Assembly: GCA_023150555.1 (NCBI GenBank)
Contig: JAKLKQ010000024.1
Coordinates: 27,214-91,213, forward strand
Origin: Planctomycetota bacterium
GTDB taxonomy: Bacteria > Planctomycetota > SZUA-567 > H5-PLA8
Direction of reading: 5' to 3'
Length of the DNA stretch: 64,000 bases
Shown: piece by piece, positions 1 through 8,405 of the stretch
How the letters are laid out: each line of letters starts with the position of its first letter
Position numbering within the stretch: the first letter of the stretch is position 1
Position numbers and translations under genes: made by a program
The notes under the pieces: model-generated
What the model was told of the DNA's origin: nothing
The model's input: only the letters and a program-made list of their open reading frames with translations
Databases searched by the model: none

Positions 1-129
1 CTGGAGGACCGCGAGAACGTCGACGTGTACCGCGCCGAGATGAACATGATCCCGCTGCAGATGTACCTGGACTTCTTCAAGGAGCAGAACGGCGGCAAGG
101 AGATCAAGTTCGCCGACGACGCGGAGTAG
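1..129 (+). CDS. C-terminal end of an unidentified protein (partial)
   Basis: The window opens inside a plus-strand reading frame that runs 42 codons to a TAG stop at 127-129. The visible tail is acidic and mixed (it ends in a KFADDAE-type stretch), with Met/Leu/Phe pairs suggesting amphipathic helix. No motif is recognisable in so short a fragment, so no function is offered. It is treated as coding because the frame is open from base 1, has the GC-rich third positions of its neighbours, and ends just before an intergenic repeat. Confidence 0.6.
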   Translation: MEDRENVDVYRAEMNMIPLQMYLDFFKEQNGGKEIKFADDAE

Positions 130-135
130 CCGTTG

Positions 136-170
136 GCTATCAGCTATCAGCTATCAGCATTCAGCAATCG
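136..170. repeat. Heptameric tandem repeat (GCTATCA units)
   Basis: Three perfect GCTATCA heptamers (136-142, 143-149, 150-156) are followed by two degenerate units, GCATTCA and GCAATCG. The repeat begins six bases after the stop codon at 129. A related degenerate heptad run lies immediately downstream of another stop codon at 52501-52528. It is most likely a dispersed intergenic short repeat; no function is evident. Confidence 0.75.
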
Positions 171-209
171 GCTTTTGGCGCAATAGTCTTGGCGTGGGAA
201 CGCCTGGGC

Positions 210-1478
210 TCACCTCAGGCGAAACGACATATCCTTTATTTTCCAATCGCCTTTTTCCTTAACCAACAGGAGCAGGAATTTCAGCTTCTCGCCTTTCAGG
301 TCGACGCAGGCGCGCGCCTCATTCCCGTCTGCGCGCCAATCGCAATCACCATCATTCAGAATTTCGAGGCCGGCCAGGAGATTGTCCTTGTTCTGCGCGG
401 AATAACCTTTGATCGTGATCGCCTTTGCCGGTGCATCTAGGCTTTCCCACTTTTCGCGAAAGCTGGCGCAAAATAAGGTCCCAAAAAGATCATCGCATTT
501 TCCTTTGTCCACCTTTTCGCGTATCTGTACGGCAAATTGGGCCAGTTCCTTGATCGCCTCTGACGAAGCATTCTTGGCCGTTCTCCAGCGTTCCTCCTCG
601 GTCTCCAGAGCGGCCACTTCGGCGCGCCTCTTGTCATCCGTTAGTCGGCAGCCAAATTCGACTATTTTCAGCGTTTCCGCGACCTTGAGTCCGTATAGCC
701 ATTCCGTGGCCATCTTGCCTCTTGTGGGAATCTTGATCGTGTCCAGCGAATCGTTTGCTTTCCGAAATACCTCGATTACAGCGTCTCTATTCATCTGGCT
801 TCTTCCGCAAAGGGCGCGGAATAGGCTCATTGCTTCCTCTCGTTCGAGCGCTTTGTTGCTCTCGACGGTTGCGCTGATCTCGAATTCGGTCCGGCCGCCC
901 CAAAGGCCGTCGAGGACGGTGAGGTTGGACAATGAGGTTGGCGCAAAGATGCCAGTCAGTTCTGCGGAATTTCCTTTCGAAACCGAATATCCTTGGAGTT
1001 CGGCTTTGCCGATGAAGATGCGATTTTCATGGATCAATTTTCTGGTGGCCACTACTAGGTCTCCGCCTGGGTAGCGCAATATCAAGTAGCCCATGCTGCT
1101 TTCCGGGTCGAAAAATATGCTCTGCGGTTCCGATTGAACGTCGATATCGTGGCGGAAGCAGAATCTTCTGATGGTAGCTACGTTGTCTTCTAAGATTCTT
1201 GAGAACTCGCTCCTGTGGTCCTGCCCCTCGGGAATCATTTTCCCGAAAAGGGTTCGGACGTTGCCGCCCGGACTTTTGACCTTCTCGGCTAAGGCCCAAA
1301 TCTGCTCATTGGACGGAATAAGCTCCCCGATATTGGTTTTCGATTCCGGGAATCTGAGTGCCGCGAGCAGCCTGCGTTGGAAAGCAAGATTGGCTTCTTT
1401 GGTGACCGCATTGTCCTGTGCGGCCAGGCTGGTGCAGACGGCAGCCGCCAGGACCAAAAGTTTTCTTGCGGGGGTCAT
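210..1478 (-). CDS. Exported protein of unknown function
   Basis: This 422-residue protein starts with a short basic n-region and a hydrophobic stretch ending near an AAQ-type signal peptidase site at about residue 20, so it is predicted to be exported. The ATG at 1478 is preferred over an in-frame GTG at 1487 because GAGG lies seven bases upstream of the ATG. The middle is helical and charged. The C-terminal about 100 residues, ending in a GDWKIKDMSFRL-type strand, resemble the small NTF2-like/DUF4878 folds common in lipoproteins. That resemblance is by eye only. Its base composition is more AT-rich than its neighbours, which may indicate transfer or relaxed selection. It lies 27 bases downstream of the acyltransferase on the same strand. 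Confidence 0.75.
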   Translation of the reverse strand: MTPARKLLVLAAAVCTSLAAQDNAVTKEANLAFQRRLLAALRFPESKTNIGELIPSNEQIWALAEKVKSPGGNVRTLFGKMIPEGQDHRSEFSRILEDNVATIRRFCFRHDIDVQSEPQSIFFDPESSMGYLILRYPGGDLVVATRKLIHENRIFIGKAELQGYSVSKGNSAELTGIFAPTSLSNLTVLDGLWGGRTEFEISATVESNKALEREEAMSLFRALCGRSQMNRDAVIEVFRKANDSLDTIKIPTRGKMATEWLYGLKVAETLKIVEFGCRLTDDKRRAEVAALETEEERWRTAKNASSEAIKELAQFAVQIREKVDKGKCDDLFGTLFCASFREKWESLDAPAKAITIKGYSAQNKDNLLAGLEILNDGDCDWRADGNEARACVDLKGEKLKFLLLLVKEKGDWKIKDMSFRLR

Positions 1479-1505
1479 TTCCTTCACCTCGCCCGACTCT
1501 TGCCG

Positions 1506-1973
1506 TCAGTCCTCGATCGGCCTAGCCGGGACGCCGGCCACGCGCGCGCCGGGCGGGACGTCGCGGTTGACGACGCTGCCTGCGCCGATGACGGCGCCCT
1601 CACCGATGGTCACCCCGCAGACGATGGTGCAGCCGCTGCCGATGCTGGCGCGGCGCTTCACGACCGTCGGAACCACCTTCCAATCCTTCTCGGTCTGAAG
1701 GCTGCCGTCGGGGTTGGTGGCGCGCGGGTACTTGTCGTTGATGAACGAGACGTTGTGCCCGACGAAGACCTCGTCCTCGATCGTCACGCCCGTGCAGATG
1801 AAGGTGTGGCTGGAGATCTTGCAGCGCTTGCCCACCGCCGCGCCCTTCTGGATCTCGACGAAGGTCCCGACCTTGGTCTCGTCGCCGATCGTGCAGCCGT
1901 AGAGGTTCACGAAGCCGTGGATGATCACGTCCTTGCCCAGCTTCACGTCCGGCGCGATGCGCGCGAAGTCCAT
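1506..1973 (-). CDS. Hexapeptide-repeat acyltransferase (WbpD/WlbB-like)
   Basis: The 155 residues are almost entirely left-handed beta-helix hexapeptide repeats ([LIV]-G-x4), e.g. IGDETKVGTFVEIQKGAAVG and IGEGAVIGAGSVV. They end in the VPPGARVAGVPARPI motif typical of sugar acetyltransferases. The insertion with HNVSFINDKYPRA matches the WbpD/WlbB-type UDP-2-acetamido-3-amino-glucuronate N-acetyltransferases, which acetylate an aminosugar from acetyl-CoA during O-antigen or S-layer glycan synthesis. The length fits that family. It is a cytoplasmic trimer in known members. No sugar-amination gene lies beside it, so the exact substrate is uncertain; other xenobiotic or serine acetyltransferase-like roles are less likely. 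Confidence 0.85.
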   Translation of the reverse strand: MDFARIAPDVKLGKDVIIHGFVNLYGCTIGDETKVGTFVEIQKGAAVGKRCKISSHTFICTGVTIEDEVFVGHNVSFINDKYPRATNPDGSLQTEKDWKVVPTVVKRRASIGSGCTIVCGVTIGEGAVIGAGSVVNRDVPPGARVAGVPARPIED

Positions 1974-2083
1974 AGCACGAGTCTACGCGGGGCTCGGGCC
2001 GCCGAAAGCCCGAAACGGCGCCCCTTGCCGCGCGCCGGGGACTCTGGCAAGATGTTCATTGTATAGTGCGGAGGGCTGGGCGT

Positions 2084-2452
2084 ATGCCGGTGGCTATTGA
2101 AGTATCCCGCGAGCCGGACTATGCCGAACTAAAGGTTGCCGGACCCTGGACGGAAGCGACCGCCAGACAGGTGATCGACCGGGCGCGCATGGAAGCCGAC
2201 GGTGCGGGGCAGCAGCGCATCCTGCTGGACCTGACGGACTTCGAGCCGCCCAAAGACGAGATGGTCCGGTACTATTCGGGCGTTTATCTCGCGGAGGTCC
2301 TGCTCCCGCCGTTCCGCATCGGCGCGTTCAGCAAGCCTTCCTCCATCAACCGATTCGCCATGACGGTGGCGGTAAACCGCGGCGTGTGCATTTCCGTCTT
2401 CCCCGAGCGCCAAGCTGCCGTCGATTGGCTATTGAGCGACGCGCGGCCCTGA
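2084..2452 (+). CDS. Small STAS/SpoIIAA-like domain protein
   Basis: A 122-residue protein whose order of strands and helices (early beta strand, helix with TARQVIDRA, strand ILLDLTDF, then a longer helix and the FSKPSSINRFAMTVA stretch) resembles SpoIIAA-like/STAS folds. It carries no clear phosphorylatable DS motif. The ATG at 2084 is chosen because GGAGG sits nine bases upstream; a GTG at 2066 lacks such a site. It stands alone between divergent and co-oriented genes. A regulatory or lipid-binding role is possible but not shown by the sequence. Confidence 0.7.
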   Translation: MPVAIEVSREPDYAELKVAGPWTEATARQVIDRARMEADGAGQQRILLDLTDFEPPKDEMVRYYSGVYLAEVLLPPFRIGAFSKPSSINRFAMTVAVNRGVCISVFPERQAAVDWLLSDARP

Positions 2453-2557
2453 CCGCGCGTTGAGAAAAAGCACGCCTGCGCGGCGTTGGCATCGCGCGGC
2501 GAAAGCCATAGAATCCCAAAAGTAGCCATTCGTCCCGAACCAGCGGAGGAACCGCGC

Positions 2558-4870
2558 GTGAACGACGGTGTCTGCCGGTTGCTGCTCGCACTCCTGGTCT
2601 TCGTTGCGGGCCTGCCTGCCCCGCGAGGCGAAGAGGCTCCGGAAGCGGGCCTCGAGGCGATGCTTCCGGCGAAAACGCTCGCCGGGCTGCTGGTCTCGGA
2701 CGTCGAGACCGCCCTGAAGGAGGCCAAGGCGGGCCGCCTGGGCCGGATGATCGCTCAGCCGGAGCTGCAGGCCTACTTCGCGCCGATCTTCGCGAACATG
2801 AAGGCCGTGTACGAGGACCTGCGCGCCGGGCATCCCGAGTTGCTGTCGGTCGAAGACCTGGAGCGCAGCGTGTTGCGGGGCTCGGCCTGCGCGGCGGTGT
2901 ACAAGCGGGACGCCGGCGAGGCCCTGGGCTTCCTGGCCGTGGTGAAGCCCGGCGATCCGGCCACCTTGGCGCGCGTGCTGCCGCCGAATATGACCGTTCA
3001 CGCCGGGCGCAATTCGGTGGTGGCGTGGCGCGACGGCTGCCTGATCTACGGCAAGCCGGCCGAGGACCTGAAGGGCATCCTGGCGGCGAAGCCGGGCGCT
3101 GTAAAGTTGGGAGTGCTGCGCGCGCGCCTGGACGCGAAGGAGGTCCTGGCCTGGGCGGACGTCGCGGCGATTTACGAGCAGATGGCCGACGCGCAGGACG
3201 ACGAGACCTCCATGCGGATGCGTGCGGTCCTGGGCGGGCTGGGCCTCTTTCAGGTCAAGCGCGTGCGGATGGGGCTGGGCTTCCATGCCGGAGAGGCCGT
3301 GCTCGAGACGTGCCTCGACTGGCGCGACGCCGTCGACGCGAAGGCGCTGCAGGGCGTCTTCCGGCTCTTCGAGCCCGGCGAACCCTTCGCGGCCGGTGCG
3401 TTCAAGATCGCTGGTCCGGACGCGCCCTACGTCGGCGCCGGATATTTCCACTGGGACCGCTTGCAGCCGCTGGTGCTGGACCTGGTGGCGCGGCAGGACC
3501 CCGCGCGCGCGGCGGAGGTCGCAGGCTTCCTGAAGCAGGTGGATACGGCGCTGGGCTTCGACCTGCAGAAGGACCTGCTCGCGAACCTGGGCGGCGCGTA
3601 CGTCCTCGCGGAGTCCAGCATCGACACGTCGGTGCCGTTCTCGTCGATGCCCGGCCTGGTCTTCTCGTTTCCGGCGAAGGACCCGGCGAAAGTCGAGGCC
3701 TGCCTGCAGAAGTTCCACGCCTGGTTCACCGCGCGCATCGGGGAACTGGGCAGCGGCATCGGCGGCTTCGTCCTGCGCAAATACGCCCAGGGCGACCGAA
3801 CGATCTATGCGCTTACCGGCAAACTGCTGGGCGGTCCGCTGGTGGCGTGGAGCGTCAGCGACGGGCGGATGCTGGTTGGCACCACGGTCAACGCCCTGCG
3901 CCGCGGCATGGAGCAGCTAGGCCGCACCGACAGCATCCTGGACAATCCCGAGTTCGCCAAGACCGTCGCGCGGCTGGCCGGCAAGCCGTTCGACGCCAAG
4001 AACCTGCCTCAGGGCCTGGCCTACGGGTCGGACCGTTCGACGGGGCTGGGGACCTTCGCGCTCTCGAGCCTGGGCGTCGCGAGCGGCACGATCGCCCTGT
4101 CGGCGATAGTGGAGAGCGCCCAGAAGCGCGCGCGGGGGCCGCGCCCGCACACCGGTGAAGACCGGGCGCTTGCCTTCCTGGCCGGCCCGGCGGGGCAGGC
4201 GCTGCTGAAGGTGGCCAATACGGTGGACGTGGAACTCTGGCCGGACGCCACCTTCTTCGAACGCTACCGCGTGGCGCGCGGTTCGCTCTCGCGCTGGGAT
4301 CCCGAGGGGCTGTTCGTGCGCTGCGAGTTGCCCTTCCCGGTGCCGGGCGCGTCGGCCGGCAACGGTTCACCCTCGGCGCTGACCACGGTTTCGGTGGCCG
4401 CGGTCGGCGCGGGCCTGCTGCTGCCGGTGCTGGCGCGCGCGCGGGAATCGGCACGGCGCAGTTCGAGCATGAGCAACCTCTCGCAGATGGGCAAGGCAAT
4501 GGCGATGTACTCGATGGATCAGGGCCGCCAGGGCAAGTTTCCGCCCACGGCAGCGGACCTCTATCCCGACTACGTCAGGGACGCGCGAGTCTTCCTGCGG
4601 CCGGGCTGGTCCCAACTCCATCCGGCGCATTACATGTACATTCCCGGCTCCGAGCAGGAGGACGGCATCACCGTCGTGGCCTTCGAGAATCCGCCGGAAG
4701 ACCAGTTTGGCGACGGCCGCAACGTGCTGGTAGCGGCGGGCTCGGTGGAATGGATGAGCAACGACGAATTTGCGAATGCGTTGCGGGAGACCGCTGCCGT
4801 CCTCATGAAGAAGGGCATCGAGATGAAGCCGGTGCCGATCGTTTACGAAGAGATCATCAGGAAGAAGTGA
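2558..4870 (+). CDS. Large exported protein with embedded pseudopilin-like C-terminal segment
   Basis: A 770-residue protein starting at GTG 2558, with GGAGGA seven bases upstream. It has a classical signal peptide (hydrophobic LLLALLVFVAGL core, cleavage near residue 24). The first about 600 residues resemble exported DUF3352-like proteins of bacteria that contain paired alpha/beta lobes; this is recognition by style rather than by motif. From about residue 605 a hydrophobic run, VAAVGAGLLLPVLARARESA, leads into SNLSQMGKAMAMYSMDQ and a DLYPDYV block. This is the hallmark of planctomycete prepilin-type/DUF1559-like proteins after their N-terminal helix, but here it sits at the C-terminal end of a different protein. 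Its 3' end overlaps the convergent gene by 14 bases. Confidence 0.8.
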   Translation: MNDGVCRLLLALLVFVAGLPAPRGEEAPEAGLEAMLPAKTLAGLLVSDVETALKEAKAGRLGRMIAQPELQAYFAPIFANMKAVYEDLRAGHPELLSVEDLERSVLRGSACAAVYKRDAGEALGFLAVVKPGDPATLARVLPPNMTVHAGRNSVVAWRDGCLIYGKPAEDLKGILAAKPGAVKLGVLRARLDAKEVLAWADVAAIYEQMADAQDDETSMRMRAVLGGLGLFQVKRVRMGLGFHAGEAVLETCLDWRDAVDAKALQGVFRLFEPGEPFAAGAFKIAGPDAPYVGAGYFHWDRLQPLVLDLVARQDPARAAEVAGFLKQVDTALGFDLQKDLLANLGGAYVLAESSIDTSVPFSSMPGLVFSFPAKDPAKVEACLQKFHAWFTARIGELGSGIGGFVLRKYAQGDRTIYALTGKLLGGPLVAWSVSDGRMLVGTTVNALRRGMEQLGRTDSILDNPEFAKTVARLAGKPFDAKNLPQGLAYGSDRSTGLGTFALSSLGVASGTIALSAIVESAQKRARGPRPHTGEDRALAFLAGPAGQALLKVANTVDVELWPDATFFERYRVARGSLSRWDPEGLFVRCELPFPVPGASAGNGSPSALTTVSVAAVGAGLLLPVLARARESARRSSSMSNLSQMGKAMAMYSMDQGRQGKFPPTAADLYPDYVRDARVFLRPGWSQLHPAHYMYIPGSEQEDGITVVAFENPPEDQFGDGRNVLVAAGSVEWMSNDEFANALRETAAVLMKKGIEMKPVPIVYEEIIRKK

Positions 4871-5429
4871 CGGCCGGGCCTCCGGCCGGCGGCTTGGGCA
4901 CGACGATCGCGTCGCCGTCGGGCTTTATCCTTGGATGGGGCAGGGGTTCGTACCGTTCGCGCGGCGCGACGTAGGTGCCCAGCAGCCAGTCCAGCACCGG
5001 GAAGGTGACGCAGTAGTTCCCCGCCGGCGAGTGGAAGTGGTGCTCGTAGTGGCAGCCCTTCCACCAGCGGAAGAGCCGGCTGCCGCGTACGAAGCCCGGC
5101 AGCAGCGCCTCGTAGTGCATCAGCGCGTGGCAGATCTCGTAGACGATCACGACGTGCCAGAAGGCCCCGCCCCAGACGCACAACACCGGCACCCAGCCCC
5201 AGAGCAGCATCAGCGGCGAGGCCGCCAGCAGCACGCCCAGGAAGAAGACGATGTCCATGCGCGGATCGGCGGTGCGCCGCGCGACGGTCTTCTCGTCGAG
5301 GTGGAAGAACTCGCGGTGGTGCCCGATGTGGAAGCCCAGCGAGAAGCGGTGCATGATCCAATGCAGCAGGTATTCGAGGAAGACCCCTGCGCCCCAGCCG
5401 CCCAGGAAGCACCACGCTGCGATTTCCAT
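4857..5429 (-). CDS. Sterol desaturase / fatty acid hydroxylase superfamily protein
   Basis: This 190-residue integral membrane protein carries the spaced histidine clusters of the fatty acid hydroxylase superfamily: HWIMH near residue 23, HIGHH near residue 34, HALMH near residue 102 and HYEHH near residue 128. These bind a di-iron centre in known members. Three to four hydrophobic segments place the active site at the membrane face. Characterised members hydroxylate or desaturate lipids (sterols, carotenoids, fatty acids). The substrate here is unknown; a membrane lipid or hopanoid-type lipid is a reasonable guess. The C-terminal tail is proline-rich. It converges on the preceding plus-strand gene with a 14-base overlap. 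Confidence 0.85.
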   Translation of the reverse strand: MEIAAWCFLGGWGAGVFLEYLLHWIMHRFSLGFHIGHHREFFHLDEKTVARRTADPRMDIVFFLGVLLAASPLMLLWGWVPVLCVWGGAFWHVVIVYEICHALMHYEALLPGFVRGSRLFRWWKGCHYEHHFHSPAGNYCVTFPVLDWLLGTYVAPRERYEPLPHPRIKPDGDAIVVPKPPAGGPAVTSS

Positions 5430-5459
5430 GCGGGCATTCTACCGCATTCCGCAATCGGA

Positions 5460-6644
5460 TCACCTGCCGGCCTTCAGGCGCTCCCATTCGGACTTGCAGT
5501 AGGCGTACAGCGTGCGCTCGACGTCGTTGGCCGGCGTGTAGGCGTTGATGAAGGCGTAAAGCTTGTTCTGCGCGGAGAAGCGCGTGTTGATCTCGCCCTT
5601 CACGCTCAGGCACAGGCAGGCGTGCGCGGCGGCGTCGAAGTCCTTGCCGCCCTCGGCCATGTCCAGCACCGCTTTGAAGGCGTAGCCGGCGTCGTCGTAG
5701 AACTTGAAGGCCTCCTTGGCCTGGGCCTGCAGGCCGGCGGCTTTGCGCTGGACCTCCAGCAGCGGCGGGTGGCTCTTGTTGAAGCGTTTGAAGGTGCCGC
5801 GCGTGGTGCGGTATTCCTGCCAGGCGCCCCTGTACGCCTCGCGGTATTCCTGCTCGGCCTGTTCGAACTGCGGCAGCAGGCGATCCTTGATCTGCTGCGC
5901 GCGGCCGAAGTACGCGTGGGCCAGCTGGCGCTGCGTCTCGATGTCCTTCTTGGCCTTAAGGGCTTCCAGGCAGGTCTTGATCGCGGCGTCGTAGTCGCCG
6001 CCGTCGGCCTGACGCTTGGCCGCCTGCGCCTGCTCGGGCAGGGCCGGCGCCGGCGTCTTGTTCTCGGCGGCCTGGCGCCGGCTGGCGAAGCGCTCCTGGG
6101 CCTCGCGGGCGTGGGCGAGGGCCTTCAGCGAATAGTCCGTGCCGCTGGTTTGGTCGGCGACCTGGAACCAGCGCAGGGCGACGGCATAGTCGTCGCTGGC
6201 GTTGCTCCTCGCGTACATCTCACCCTCGGAGAAGAGGCGCTTGGCGTCCTGCAGCGGGCTGGGCGCTTCCTCCTGTTCCTCGGGCTTCTTCTGCACGGGC
6301 TTGGGCGGATCGTGCTTGACGGGCGTGGGCGTCCCGCCCTGCTTGCGCTGGATCGCGGAGATGATGTCCATCGTGGTGAACTTGCGGGCCCAGAAGAGCG
6401 CGGTCGTGCATTCCTGCAGCAGCTTCTCGTCGGGTGAGGCCTGCGCTTCGAGGATGTCGAGCGCCTTCTCCAGCTTGACGACGGCCTCGGCGTATTGCTC
6501 GGGCGGCACCGTCATCCCGCTGCCCTGCTGCAGGATCTTGACGGCCTCGTCCTTCATCTGGCGCGGGTCGCCCGCGGACTCGGCGCGGACGCTCGACGCG
6601 GCCAGCAATACGCTCAGGAACACCCACAGAACATGCTTCGCCAT
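5460..6644 (-). CDS. Exported TPR-like helical repeat protein
   Basis: A 394-residue protein with a signal peptide (MAKHVLWVFLSVLLAASSVRAE). The ATG at 6644 is preceded by AAGGA at a good distance, so the longer frame upstream is rejected. The rest is mostly alpha-helical with tetratricopeptide-like pairs (A-x-x-x-LEKALDIL, ALAHAREAQERFA, AIKTCLEALKAKKDI and others), interrupted by a Pro/Lys/Glu linker around residues 130-155. TPR proteins of this kind act as scaffolds outside the cytoplasmic membrane. No partner is suggested by the neighbours. Confidence 0.75.
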   Translation of the reverse strand: MAKHVLWVFLSVLLAASSVRAESAGDPRQMKDEAVKILQQGSGMTVPPEQYAEAVVKLEKALDILEAQASPDEKLLQECTTALFWARKFTTMDIISAIQRKQGGTPTPVKHDPPKPVQKKPEEQEEAPSPLQDAKRLFSEGEMYARSNASDDYAVALRWFQVADQTSGTDYSLKALAHAREAQERFASRRQAAENKTPAPALPEQAQAAKRQADGGDYDAAIKTCLEALKAKKDIETQRQLAHAYFGRAQQIKDRLLPQFEQAEQEYREAYRGAWQEYRTTRGTFKRFNKSHPPLLEVQRKAAGLQAQAKEAFKFYDDAGYAFKAVLDMAEGGKDFDAAAHACLCLSVKGEINTRFSAQNKLYAFINAYTPANDVERTLYAYCKSEWERLKAGR

Positions 6645-6987
6645 CGATTTCAATCCTTCCCTGGAAGCCAACCCCCTCACGGGACCTATGGCGGTGAGAC
6701 GCATTTTTCATTCACCACCATGCGAGAAAGGGGCCACGCCCTTTCTCGGATTTCCTGCACTGGTGCAGCAACTCCTTATAGGACAGTGACTTAGCCGGTT
6801 GCCTGCCCTCTGGCCTTACTCCATGCCTTGCATGAGGTTACAGACGCCCAGGCCGCGTTTTCGTTTCCGGAATTCTTGTATCGATTACGTAAAACTTGGC
6901 GTTTCATTCGGCTGCGTGACGTTTTTGGGACGGGCCGGGGAAGCGAGGGAAAGGGCGGGACGGGCGAAACCGGAGCGATGGCTGAGG
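6645..6987. other. Intergenic region with hairpins, no gene seen
   Basis: This 343-base gap separates two minus-strand genes. It holds a 10-bp perfect stem (CGAGAAAGGG at 6723-6732 pairing with 6739-6748, six-base loop) and a small 6-bp hairpin, CTGCAC/GTGCAG, at 6755-6768. The larger hairpin could end transcription of the channel gene, but no T-run follows it on the minus strand. The upstream side should contain the promoter for the TPR-like gene; no convincing -10/-35 pair was found. Confidence 0.4.
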
Positions 6988-8373
6988 TCAGGTGCTGCCT
7001 CCGGGCAGGTCGTCCTCCTGGGTCGGTCCGATTCCCGATTTCTTGGCCAGGCCGCGGAAGCGGGCCAGCAGCGCGCCGAGGTGCGCTTCCAGGCCCGGGA
7101 CGGTGACGCGTTCGGCCACGCGGTAGAAGGCCACCACGCGGTCGGACGGGATCGCGATCTGCGCGCGGGCCAGGCATTCCTTGATGCGCGGGATCAGCTG
7201 CTGGTCGACGACCCACTGCTGCTGGGGCCAGACTCCCAGGTTCAGGCGCACGAAGGTCTCCTCGGTGCCCAGCGAGAGGATCTTCAGGACGTGGGGCGGG
7301 GAGAGGATTGCGCCGTCGAACTGCCGGCCGATCTCCTCTCCGAGTTTCTCGAGCAGCGGCTGGACCTGCTGCGCGGCCTGGGCGTCGGGCACGGCCACGT
7401 CGATGTAGGCATCCAGCGCGCCCTTGCTGTAGTTGCTAACGGAGGTGATGGCGCGGTTGGGTAGCACGACGACCTGGCCCAGGTAATTGGCGATTTTTGT
7501 GGTGCGCAGACCCAGTTCCTGCACGACGCCGTTCTGCCCGCTGATCTCGACCATGTCGCCGACGTCGAACTGGCCTTCCAGCAGCAGGAAGAAGCCCGTC
7601 ACCATGTCCTGCACCAGGCCCTGGCTGCCGAACCCGAGGGCCAGGCCGATGACCGACAGCGACGCGAGGTACGCCATGTAGTTGATGCCGAGTTCTGAGA
7701 GGATGTACCCCAGCGCGACCGCGTAGAGCAGGTATTTGCAGACGTTCAGGACCAGCGCGTGGATCGTCGCCGCACGGCGCTTGTTGTTCTTGTAGACGAC
7801 CTTCAACGGGCCCCACTCGCTGAAGATCATCGCGTTGCTGACGGTATGGCCGAGGCGGATCAGCGCGAGGCCGGCCAGGAGCACCACCAGGATCACGCCG
7901 ACGCGGTAGGCCTTGCGCTTGGCGCCGTCCAGTGTCAGGCCGAAGAGCCACGTGATGAAGCCGGTGATCTCGGGCTTGCGCGTGAACTTGACGGGCTCGG
8001 CCAGGTCGCCGCCGCTGAGCGTCAACGCGGTGTCGGTCAGCGCGAAGGTGTAGCCGACCCTAGCACCGCCGTCGGTGAGTTCCAGCCTGTTCCCGCGCAC
8101 CGTGAAAGTGCCTACGCGGCCGTCCAGGTGCCAATCTCCCTTGCGCGAGAAGCGCAGCGCCAGGTGCATGCTGCCGACTTCGGCGAGCCACTCGCCGTCG
8201 AGCGCCTGCACGACCATGGCCTCGCGCGCGGCGTTGACCAGCGCGGGCTGGGGCGCGTCGGCGCCTTCCTGGGCGAAGGCAAAGGAATAGACGCAAAGCA
8301 TGAGCGCCAGGGCGGCGAGAAGACGTCCCGTTGATGTGCTGCGGTGGATGGCGGGCGGCTCGAAGCGAGCCAT
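6988..8373 (-). CDS. MscS-family mechanosensitive ion channel
   Basis: A 461-residue protein with a signal peptide (cleavage near AFAQE), a soluble external domain of about 130 residues that looks like a small beta-sheet domain, then three membrane helices and the MscS core. The pore helix is visible as the glycine/alanine-rich ASLSVIGLALGFGSQGLVQDM stretch, followed by the beta domain motif FDVGDMVEISGQNGVVQELGLRT cut by VVLPN. Known members open under membrane tension and release solutes during osmotic downshock. The exported N-terminal domain is larger than in minimal MscS and may sense the cell wall. The gene lies 32 bases after the oxidoreductase and may share its transcript. Confidence 0.9.
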   Translation of the reverse strand: MARFEPPAIHRSTSTGRLLAALALMLCVYSFAFAQEGADAPQPALVNAAREAMVVQALDGEWLAEVGSMHLALRFSRKGDWHLDGRVGTFTVRGNRLELTDGGARVGYTFALTDTALTLSGGDLAEPVKFTRKPEITGFITWLFGLTLDGAKRKAYRVGVILVVLLAGLALIRLGHTVSNAMIFSEWGPLKVVYKNNKRRAATIHALVLNVCKYLLYAVALGYILSELGINYMAYLASLSVIGLALGFGSQGLVQDMVTGFFLLLEGQFDVGDMVEISGQNGVVQELGLRTTKIANYLGQVVVLPNRAITSVSNYSKGALDAYIDVAVPDAQAAQQVQPLLEKLGEEIGRQFDGAILSPPHVLKILSLGTEETFVRLNLGVWPQQQWVVDQQLIPRIKECLARAQIAIPSDRVVAFYRVAERVTVPGLEAHLGALLARFRGLAKKSGIGPTQEDDLPGGST

Positions 8374-8405
8374 GGCATTTGGGTTCCCGGAGTTAGGCGC
8401 TTCGC

